Origin: Sinotaia quadrata
Taxonomy: Eukaryota > Mollusca > Gastropoda > Architaenioglossa > Viviparidae
Direction of reading: 5' to 3'
Length of the DNA stretch: 64,000 nucleotides
Assembly (NCBI GenBank): GCA_028829895.1
Contig: CM054178.1
Span: forward strand, 25,244,701-25,308,700
In this document: piece after piece, positions 58,589 through 64,000 of the stretch
Position numbering within the stretch: position 1 is the stretch's first letter
Layout of the letters: every line of letters starts with the position of its first letter
Notes under the pieces: generated by a model
The model's database searches: none
Told to the model about the DNA's origin: nothing
Seen by the model: the letters and a program-made list of their open reading frames with translations, nothing else
Program-made: the position numbers and the translations under genes

Positions 58589-61500
58589 TCAGTTTACAAG
58601 AAGAGATACATAAAGAGGGTGCTGTTTAAAGTCGACAAGAAGAGATACATACAGAAGGGCGCTGTTGGAAGTCGACAAGAAGAGATACATACAGAAGGGC
58701 GCTGTTGGAAGTCAACAAGAAGAGATACATAAAGAAGGGCGCTGTTGGAAGTCGACAAGAAGAGATACATGCAGGAGGGCGCTGTTGGAAGTCGACAAGA
58801 AGAGATACATAAAGAAGGGCGCTGTTAGAAGTCGACAAGAAGAAATACATACAGAAGGGCGCAGTTGGAAGTCGACAAGAAGAGATACATAAAGAAGGGC
58901 GCTGTTTAAGGTCGACAAGAAGAGATATATGAAGAGCGCTTTCGAGCACTTTTCAAAATAGAAGCTGGACACTTTGAGAGCATTCTTGAAAAGTAAGAGA
59001 AAAACAGAATGGTTTTGTTTCCTCTCTATATGCTATTTTGTACCTCGTTTTCTTTCACATGGCACCCAGAGATGTTGTTCAAGGTCAAGCAAAGGGACGG
59101 GAAATTCAGCGTGGCCAGGTTCGTTCCTCGCACCGTCATTACAACTCCACCTCTGTCACAAACAAATAAATCATGTTCCAGCTAGCACCATCATTACAAC
59201 TGTCACAAACAAATAAATCATATTCCAGCGAGCACCGTCATTACAACTCTACCTCTGTCACAAAGAAATAAAATCATATAATATAATAATCAAATAAACA
59301 AATGAAAGCTGACCATGCGATTTGTACTTTGCTTTCGGAATATTGAAAATGTTCGTGTCTGATGAAGAGTGCAAGCTTCTAGCAGGAGAGTACACGTGTG
59401 AGATCAAACAGGCATTGAATTCTGGAAACAGTTATGCAGAATAGAGAGAAGAGATGTATTTTGCCGCGAGCAGGAAGCCACTAGACGCCATGAAGAGGCA
59501 GCCGGTTGGGGCTGTGAACAGTCAGCCAGTTGGGGCCGTGAACAGTCAGCAAATGGAGGCCGTGAATAGTCGGCCAGTGGAGGCCGTGAACAGTCAGCCA
59601 GTGGAGGCCGTGAACAATCAGCAAGTGGAGGCCGTGAACAGTCAGCAAGTGGAGGCCTGAATAGTCGGCCAGTGGAGGTCGTGAATAGTCAGCCAGTAGA
59701 GGTCGTGAATAGTCAGTCAGTGGAGATGTGGAATGACGTGGTCAATTCTTGGTACTCTAGCTGCATTATTTCGAAGTTCCTTCAGAAGTTACATTAGTGG
59801 AGAAGAGAGTTCCATGTTCAAGTCATGAGAATACCAGTGAACACGCGACATTTGAGGAAAAGTGCTTGGTTTGCACAATCACTACTGAATACTACTGCTA
59901 ATATACTAACGTAGCAAGTATTGCAGTTAGTTTCATAATATTATCTGAACAAGAGTTAGCGTTGCCTTTTAAAATGGATGTGCCCTGCACTAGCAAATGT
60001 GAACAATCCATTAATGTTATTAGAAACAAACCAAAGATACTAATTTCCTCTAGATATAGAATCTAATCGTATCTTTGTTAGACTGTAAATCTCTTTAACT
60101 TGTAATCTGTCAGCATATCTGATAAAGTCCTTATGCTGTAAACATTGCATATAATAGAGTGAAGATCGTTTAAACTAATTCATAGCCTAGTCCTGCACTA
60201 GTTATAAGATAAATCATATTAACGTCAGCTAGAGTCTTTAAAGACTTTGTCTAAGAAACCAAGTGACCAATAGTCTTTAAACACTTTATCCAAGAAACCA
60301 AGTGACCAATAGTCTTTAAACACTTTATCCAAGAAACCAAGCGACCAATATTCCTTAAACACTTTGTCTAAGAAACCAAGTGACCATAGTATTAGTCAAG
60401 AGAGTAAACGGGTATCAATAGTCTTTAAACACTTTAAACCAAGTGACCATAGTATTAGTCAAGAGAGTAAACGGGTATCAATAGTCTTTAAACACTTTAA
60501 ACCAAGTGACCATAGTATTAGTCAAGAGAGTAAACGGGTATCAATAGTCTTTAAACACTTTAAACCAAGTGACCATAGTATTAGTCAAGAGAGTAAACGG
60601 GTATCAATAGTCTTTAAACACTTTAAACCAAGTGACCATAGTATTAGTCAAGAGAGTAAACGGGTATCAATACTAGAAACAAATTCTGAAACTGTCTTGC
60701 TCAGGGCCCACAACATCCATAAAGAGCAGTGCCTCAGTAAATTGAGTGAACAACAGCAATGAACAGATCCAATCGACATTCTTTTGCCGTAAAGGACGGG
60801 AATAAACCATTTGTACTACTCTCCCTGGAATGTTTGAACTGCTTAGAGCAGCAAAGTTGAGAGACTTTAGATTACTGTCACATGACAATACTTATTGATA
60901 TAAATCTTATATCAGAATTGTACTACTTAGAGCATCAAAGTTGAGAAACGTTAGATTACTGTTACACGACAATACTTATTGATATAAATCGTATATCAGA
61001 GTTGTACTGATTAACATTGTCATATTCTAACTACCATATTATGTATAATTAAATGTTAAATTAACGAAAACTGCTTGCATTAAAAATCCATCACCACCTT
61101 CCTGTGAAACCGAAATTAAACTCACGTTTTGACCAGTTATAGACTAGACCAGTGTCGATGTGGTGAAACTTGACAGTAGGGATGTTTAGCAATTAACCTT
61201 TAGATTAGAACGGGTATAACTCTTTTTTATTTCCATACATTATTGGTAAGCTGAGAACTATGGTTTTAGGAAGTAAATCCTTTCGAGCTTTGCCCTGAGT
61301 GATTTAAAAAGGGTGCACACACTTACAATACTTTCAACATTTTCTATTGCTCTTAAGCTTAGTATAGAAATGAATCTCAGAAGTTCAGAAGACAGATAGA
61401 TAAAAAAGAACTTTGATAAGGGCACAAGACGCCCCAAATCTCTATTAAAATAGAATTAAAGCAATCTAGTGTTATATAAATGAAAAATTAAATACAATAA

Positions 61501-63237
61501 GTGAGGTTATTGATATGGGTTTTATTTTCAACAGCATATATTAATTTAATATTTCATATCCTGAGTAATAAGACAGAATACACTATGTGTAAGTAGTGTG
61601 TAAAGATAATTAAAAGAAAATATAAACTGACGCATGCGTAACATTGCTTTTAGTTTATTGCAGTGTATTTCTAACGAGTGACCTTGCTTTCGATATGCCG
61701 AAATATATTGCTAACAAGTGACCTTGCTTTCGATATGCCGAAAAATATTGCTAACAAGTGACCTTGCTTTCGATATGCCGAAATATATTGCTAACAAGTG
61801 ACCTTGCTTTCAATATGCCGAAATATATTGCTTACAATTGACCTTGTTTTCCAAATGTTGCAATACATTGCTAACAAGTAATATTGCTTGAGTAATGTGG
61901 GTTTTTATATGCTGAAATATATTGCTAACAAGTGACCTTGCTTTCGGTATACTGCAATATATTGCTAGAGTAATGTTGTTTTCGTTTTCCTGCAATATAT
62001 TGCTAATGCGTTACCTTTTTTTGCAACAGTTTATTTCCAGAAAAAGTAACCACATTTATAACTGTTCAATTTTTCTTCAGAGTAACATGAAAAGTTAAAA
62101 TGGAGTTCTGAATATTATTACCCGTAGAAGGTCCAGTTGGGGTAAATGCTGGTAATATTAGGCTCTGGGTAGAGGAAGAAATCGCTCAGGTTAGAGGTCG
62201 AGAGGACGTAGTTGTCAATGGTAATGTTCACTTTATACTTTTTCTCCTTCACAAAGTGTTCACTCTCTATTGTCGGTGAGAGGTTTAACTGGCATTCAAT
62301 GGAATCCCTGCAAACGTGACACATTTGTCATAAAACATTGTTTTGTACAACTTCATGCACAAAGCGTGTACATTTGTCATAAAACAATGTTTTTTACAAC
62401 TTCATGCACAAAGCGTGGTACTATTATCATAAGACAGTGTTGTTTATAGCTACATTAGCAACGTTATTTGACAGTATTTTTCTCATAACTCTACATTATG
62501 ACTACCTGTGATGCTAACGCCCTGTTAATTAATAGTTATGACTATTAATTTAAAGTTGGGCAAATGTTTTAAGAGAATCAGTTTAGCTAGAAAGATGTTT
62601 ATTAATATGTGGTCAAATATACTTAAGGAACCAGTTTATCTAGGAAGATTTATATTGACAGGCGGATACAAATTGTACTTAGGGGAACCAGTTTACTAAG
62701 AGAGATATCTAAAAATAGGTGGACACTACTTAAGAAAAATCTCGTTTAACAAGGTGGTAACGCTGTTCAGTGACCGTTCAGGAATTCGTAATCAATACAA
62801 AATTTTAAATGTTGTTCAATGATCAATTCTTGCAGATTATATTTATACAAATTATTAACTTATTTAGAGTTGCTACAAATATAACAAAACAAAAGAGGCG
62901 CTTTATGGACCCCCCCCCCCAATCAAATAATACTGAATGAAGAAACTGGAATAACAAGCAACCACAGCTCCCGACAAATATGCAGAGATAGGATTATTTC
63001 AGAAGAAAAGTGTTTCACATTTCACAATAAAATATAAATTTTAAAGTACAGTTAACTAATAAAATAATGAATAAGTCGATATCCATACTGTCGCCTGTGA
63101 CGAACTTGGCAGGATATGCCGTTACCCAGAGCGATGTTCACATGAGATCCAGTGTTTAAATGTTCACCTCGAAATGTGATGGTGCCATGGTCAGACTTCA
63201 GCATCCTATTTGGTTCCATCTTCCAAACTTTTGGAAT
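43545..63237 (-). CDS. MET/RON-like receptor tyrosine kinase (5' end beyond window)
   Basis: Twelve coding exons encode the last 906 residues: 63237-63089, 62307-62122, 59152-59044, 58394-58116, 56337-56176, 55138-54904, 51718-51581, 48415-48147, 47195-47086, 45954-45795, 45186-45050, 44331-43545. All phases agree. Numbering from the first visible residue: extracellular IPT/TIG repeats (1-310; [30 protein letters not shown]) with many N-glycosylation sites, TM helix about 320-345, kinase 412-670. Seen: GKGNFG 418-423, VAVK K444, alpha-C E462, HRDLAARN 537-544, DFG 557-559, activation-loop YY 569-570 (MET Y1234/Y1235), [14 protein letters not shown]. The tail has YLEL and YLQP tyrosines and an 11-residue repeat. 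IPT repeats, VLPYM.RGDL and the YY loop point to MET/RON, while GMEYLSS and PYPGVE also recall AXL/MER. Ligand unknown. The Sema/PSI part is expected past 64000. Confidence 0.9.
43560..43710. repeat. 33-bp coding minisatellite in the kinase tail
   Basis: GCTATATGTTGAAGGCTGGC plus AGCGCTACCAACG, four copies, reading [11 protein letters not shown] on the minus strand (11 residues per unit, frame kept). Confidence 0.9.
44740..44990. repeat. AT-rich TATATGTGATAT-type repeats
   Basis: TTTTGATATA.TTTATATGTGTGATAT words recur about six times in a kinase intron. Confidence 0.7.
45050..45186 (-). CDS. kinase gene exon k (C-lobe)
   Basis: Acceptor CTTTCAG, donor CTTT|GTAAGT. Encodes [20 protein letters not shown] and [14 protein letters not shown]. 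Confidence 0.94.
45246..45670. repeat. (TCTA)n/(TCTG)n microsatellite cluster
   Basis: Tetranucleotide runs in higher-order blocks (TATCTATC.. CTGCTGTCTGTC.. TCTCTCTC) repeated about six times between exons j and k. Confidence 0.95.
45795..45954 (-). CDS. kinase gene exon j (activation loop)
   Basis: Acceptor TTTTGCAG, donor GTA|GTAAGG. Encodes [20 protein letters not shown] and [10 protein letters not shown]. Confidence 0.94.
46290..46450. repeat. 47-bp tandem repeat (3 copies)
   Basis: GATCTCCATGCTAATATACA and TCAAGTCTCTTTCAAACAAA recur. Confidence 0.85.
46500..46680. repeat. about 77-bp tandem repeat (2.3 copies)
   Basis: ATAATGAAATCTTAGAACAA and CCTCAAGACTACGTGGCATA recur. Confidence 0.85.
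46690..46840. repeat. about 35-bp tandem repeat (4 copies)
   Basis: GACCAGTCCTGTGGTCA and GGGCTTGTTACTTA recur. Confidence 0.85.
46906..47090 (-). repeat. 60-bp array duplicating the donor of kinase exon i
   Basis: Three units. The first in gene direction contains the true donor (GT at 47085-47084). The next two carry CAT|GTAAGTACGGGTTAG, with GT at 47025-47024 and 46965-46964, exactly 60 bases apart. Confidence 0.9.
47086..47195 (-). CDS. kinase gene exon i (catalytic loop)
   Basis: Acceptor TTATTTAG, donor GCAT|GTAAGT. Encodes [11 protein letters not shown] and [12 protein letters not shown]. Its donor is repeated downstream. Confidence 0.93.
47460..47820. repeat. two linked minisatellites (about 29 and 40 bp)
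   Basis: AAGTGTCCTTAAGATCAGAC+TGTAT, then ATACTGGAAGTGTCTTTAAG plus AGATAGACTGTAGTAATATG. Confidence 0.85.
48147..48415 (-). CDS. kinase gene exon h (kinase N-lobe)
   Basis: Acceptor TATTGCAG, donor AGG|GTCAGT. Encodes [30 protein letters not shown] and [16 protein letters not shown]. Confidence 0.93.
48544..48795. repeat. 34-bp minisatellite (7 copies)
   Basis: AAGAGTCCTACAATTCAGTA plus GTAAAGTTCATTTC. Confidence 0.92.
48945..49225. repeat. 29-bp minisatellite (9 copies)
   Basis: AGTTAAGTAATGAGATGGAG plus AGATCGCCT. Confidence 0.92.
49290..49940. repeat. 45-bp minisatellite (about 14 copies)
   Basis: CGTTTTAAATACTAGAGTAA, TCAACGTTTAATTCGAGCAT and CGTTA. Central copies are near-identical and the edges diverged. 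Confidence 0.9.
49965..50160. repeat. 49-bp minisatellite (4 copies)
   Basis: GATTTAATAACCCACATATT, AATGATAGTTTTGCTCAC and TTTTGACCAAT. Confidence 0.9.
50339..50388. repeat. (CT)n microsatellite
   Basis: Pure CT run of about 50 bases. Confidence 0.95.
50480..50690. repeat. 45-60-bp minisatellite (4-5 copies)
   Basis: ATTTGGTGTTGATAGAAGTG and CCCCTATTTTATTTAATACT recur. The matching ORFs on both strands are by-products. Confidence 0.85.
50980..51039. repeat. (TA)n microsatellite
   Basis: Pure AT alternation of about 60 bases. Confidence 0.95.
51581..51718 (-). CDS. kinase gene exon g (juxtamembrane, start of glycine loop)
   Basis: Acceptor TTCTGCAG, donor AAAG|GTCGGT. Encodes [16 protein letters not shown] to [10 protein letters not shown]. 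The alternative donor G|GTAAAG six bases earlier would delete two glycine-loop residues. Confidence 0.87.
52230..53985. repeat. long inverted repeat pair (about 500-550 bp arms)
   Basis: The left arm (about 52230-52740) and the reverse complement of the right arm (about 53470-53985) share, in order, TTTGAGTTCCGCCCATG/TTTAAGTTCCGCTCATG, TCTGTGAATGC.AGAATG, GATGATTATTTGTATG and TATAATGTGGC-type words. The arms are clearly diverged. The centre (52820-52990) holds a 59-bp direct duplication. This is either a foldback-type element or two inverted copies of one repeat. Confidence 0.65.
54238..54272. repeat. (GT)n microsatellite
   Basis: Dinucleotide run of about 34 bases. Confidence 0.95.
54418..54892. 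repeat. 39-bp minisatellite (12 copies) just beyond the TM-exon donor
   Basis: AGTAAATAAGGCATGCACTG plus ACGTTGATGAGGCCAGGAC (variant AAGTGTAGGAC). The 39-bp unit (13 codons) has no stop in several frames, giving long false ORFs on both strands. It ends 12 bases from the exon f donor. Confidence 0.93.
54904..55138 (-). CDS. kinase gene exon f (transmembrane)
   Basis: Acceptor AATCTTCAG, donor CCAG|GTGAGT. Ser/Asn stalk, TM helix ([20 protein letters not shown]), then the basic stop-transfer [10 protein letters not shown]. Confidence 0.92.
55231..55372. repeat. 48-bp minisatellite (3 copies)
   Basis: CATTTTATTTGTGATGTTAA plus CATTAGTGTCGTATAGTTTT and ATAGTAGA. Confidence 0.9.
55395..55565. 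repeat. about 62-bp tandem repeat (2.7 copies)
   Basis: AACGTACAGGAATTTCCCTA and GGTAACTAGGAGATATCACG recur. Confidence 0.88.
55608..55690 (-). repeat. dispersed repeat, copy C (fragment)
   Basis: CCAAGGTCGGGTCACTTTGA and TCTAGAAATAGGGATAGACA, followed by AATTTACT, match one end of the family seen at 4261 and 26925. Confidence 0.65.
56176..56337 (-). CDS. kinase gene exon e (membrane-proximal IPT)
   Basis: Acceptor TTGTTTAG, donor ACA|GTAAGT. Encodes [19 protein letters not shown] to VRKINIT. Confidence 0.87.
56512..56710 (+). mobile_element. 3' end of a non-LTR retrotransposon with (TAA)n tail
   Basis: An open frame ending at TAA (56632-56634) reads [20 protein letters not shown] and DLPESW. 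This resembles the C-terminal end of the polyprotein of RLE-type (R2/R4-like) LINEs. About 60 bases of 3' UTR and an (ATA)n run (56689-56710) follow. The 5' side is truncated. Confidence 0.6.
56711..57890 (+). mobile_element. 5' portion of a second non-LTR retrotransposon copy, broken
   Basis: A frame from 56783 encodes [20 protein letters not shown] and [14 protein letters not shown], typical of the N-terminal half of R2/R4-like LINE proteins. It is interrupted by TAG at 57209. The same frame continues to 57712. After a frameshift, [20 protein letters not shown] and [12 protein letters not shown] (57750-57890) mark the start of the reverse transcriptase. The rest is missing. It lies in the kinase intron, antisense to the gene. 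Confidence 0.65.
58116..58394 (-). CDS. kinase gene exon d (Cys-rich IPT part)
   Basis: Acceptor TCATTGCAG, donor ACA|GTAAGT. 93 codons beginning [18 protein letters not shown], with several NXS/T sites and a final LVLT that continues into GENF. Confidence 0.88.
58500..58585. repeat. (GT)n microsatellite
   Basis: Long GT run with few interruptions. Confidence 0.95.
58591..58940. repeat. 40-bp minisatellite (8-9 copies)
   Basis: GTCGACAAGAAGAGATACAT plus ACAGAAGGGCGCTGTTGGAA. The many overlapping ORFs on both strands come from this array. Confidence 0.93.
59044..59152 (-). CDS. kinase gene exon c (IPT domain)
   Basis: Acceptor TTTGTGACAG, donor GAG|GTACAA. Encodes [20 protein letters not shown] and ISGCHV. 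Its first about 28 bases and acceptor are repeated upstream. Confidence 0.87.
59125..59280 (-). repeat. 47-55-bp array duplicating the acceptor of kinase exon c
   Basis: Three units on the minus strand carry TTTATTTGTTTGTGACAG, then AGGTGGAGTTGTAATGACGG-type exon sequence. The middle unit lost AGGTGGA. True acceptor AG at 59154-59153. Confidence 0.88.
59500..59725. repeat. 24-bp minisatellite (about 9 copies)
   Basis: GTGAACAGTCAGCCAGTGGA+GGCC (8 codons). The frame VNSQPVEA is a repeat artefact. Confidence 0.9.
60235..60670. repeat. 39-bp array passing into a 63-bp array
   Basis: GTCTTTAAACACTTTATCCA plus AGAAACCAAGTGACCAATA (4 copies) changes into a 63-bp unit that adds AGTATTAGTCAAGAGAGTAA and ACGGGTATCAATA (5 near-perfect copies). 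Confidence 0.92.
60835..61015. repeat. about 90-bp direct duplication
   Basis: TTGATATAAATC and AGATTACTGT.ACA.GACAATA occur in both halves. Confidence 0.8.
61655..62010. repeat. 40-bp minisatellite (about 8 copies)
   Basis: AAATATATTGCTAACAAGTG plus ACCTTGCTTTCGATATGCCG. The right half is more diverged. Confidence 0.9.
62122..62307 (-). CDS. kinase gene exon b (IPT end / next IPT start)
   Basis: Acceptor CGTTTGCAG, donor TACGG|GTAATA. Encodes [20 protein letters not shown] and [14 protein letters not shown], the hinge from one IPT to the next. Confidence 0.87.
62318..62440. repeat. 49-bp tandem repeat (2.5 copies) next to exon b acceptor
   Basis: ATTTGTCATAAAACA.TGTTT and ACAACTTCATGCACAAAGCG recur. 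On the minus strand the unit borders the polypyrimidine side of the acceptor. Confidence 0.8.
63089..63237 (-). CDS. kinase gene exon a (IPT domain start)
   Basis: Acceptor CCTAATAG, donor CGACA|GTATGG. Encodes [20 protein letters not shown] and GISCQV, a typical IPT fold. The phase-0 start implies more upstream coding. Confidence 0.85.
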
Positions 63238-64000
63238 CTATTAGGTAGAATATATATATATATATTATGTGTGTGTGTGTTTGTGTGTGTGTGCGTGTGC
63301 AAATAAAGGCACACAAATCAAGTAAATATTTTATGGTCAGCTATTCGATTACTAATATATTGAAACGACTGTACAAAGAAAAACAAAACAAAATATTTTT
63401 TAAACCTAAAAATAACATTTCATAATGTCCAAATAGCTTTTAATAGAAAAATAGATAAATTAAACAAGAAATTGTAAGACTCTATTGCTTTATTATCGCT
63501 GTAGTCATAGTGATTTCTCTTTGTGATAATCGACAGTATTCAAACAATTCTCATTATATTGGTATGTCAGATATTTCAGTCTCAAAATATTTGCGCTGTC
63601 ATCGACTGTGATGTTTTGCACTTCATTTACTGTTTATACAATCAAACACACATACGCACACATGCACACACGTAATATATATATAATCTTAGTGTTTGGA
63701 CGTGTTATCACTCAAGCACGGAGAGAAAAGCTAAATAAATAGCGTGTTCCAAATGATTCATAACAAATGCAGAGTTTCAAATCTTCTTAAGTGTGTTTCA
63801 ATCTCTAGAATCAAATATCAGCCGCTGACAGCCATTTACTGAATTATGCTTTAACATCTCTTATGGTTTGAGACATATCTATCAACATATTAAATCTGAT
63901 ATTAACATGGGTTCACATAGCTTAAAACTTATAAGTATAGTCTATAAGGGTATTTTGGAAATTCCTTCCTGTTAGGTGCCAAAATATTATCTTTATATCA
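63238..64000. other. kinase gene intron running off the window
   Basis: AT-rich DNA with (TA)n and (GT)n at 63250-63300 and CACACATACGCACACATGCA near 63645-63670. No exon recognised. Confidence 0.6.

Noticed and set aside
58487..58972. Five overlapping ORFs on both strands
   Set aside because: Produced by the (GT)n tract and the 40-bp array; no splice or start context.
59454..59660. VNSQPVEA repeat ORF
   Set aside because: 24-bp minisatellite in an intron; the frame is lost in the following units.
1..64000. CRISPR array or bacterial operon interpretation of the many repeats
   Set aside because: Repeats are directly adjacent without unique spacers, and the genes are spliced metazoan genes.

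Overview
This window looks like an AT-rich, intron-rich animal nuclear genome crowded with tandem repeats. Metazoan-type genes are split by GT-AG introns of 0.2-3 kb. TTAGGG-type repeats, hAT and non-LTR elements, (GT)n/(TCTA)n/(GA)n microsatellites and dozens of 20-75 bp minisatellites fill the introns. The gene content and repeat style fit a marine lophotrochozoan, most likely a mollusc; this assignment is inference, not proof.

Three genes can be read exon by exon. (1) 3438-5483 (+): a two-exon 56-residue microprotein matching UQCC6/Brawnin (C12orf73), a mitochondrial complex III assembly factor. (2) 7298-33934 (-): the complete coding part of XPC, the damage sensor of global-genome nucleotide excision repair, in 21 coding exons. 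All splice phases agree and give 1221 codons plus stop. It lies tail-to-tail with UQCC6. Its promoter and 5' UTR exon are probably near 37.3 kb. (3) 43545-63237 (-): the last 12 coding exons (906 residues) of a MET/RON-like receptor tyrosine kinase, with IPT repeats, one transmembrane segment, a complete kinase domain and a tyrosine-containing tail. Its 5' part (expected Sema/PSI region) lies beyond position 64000. A possible last exon of an unknown + strand gene occupies 17-102.

Between and inside these genes are mobile elements. There is a hAT MITE with an exact 8-bp target duplication (17327-17645). A probable 940-bp solo LTR with a 5-bp duplication (20188-21127) is inserted into a minisatellite. 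There is a broken hAT transposase and an LTR-like block (39057-40260), and a head-to-tail pair of non-LTR retrotransposon fragments around a (TAA)n tract (56512-57890). An unnamed ~500-bp dispersed repeat has three copies. A long inverted repeat pair sits at 52.2-54.0 kb.

The most unusual pattern is that several minisatellites start exactly at gene junctions. A splice donor of XPC (12309), a splice donor of the kinase gene (47086), a splice acceptor of the kinase gene (59152) and the stop codon of XPC (7298) are each repeated in the adjacent non-coding DNA together with a few coding bases. This creates rows of decoy splice sites.
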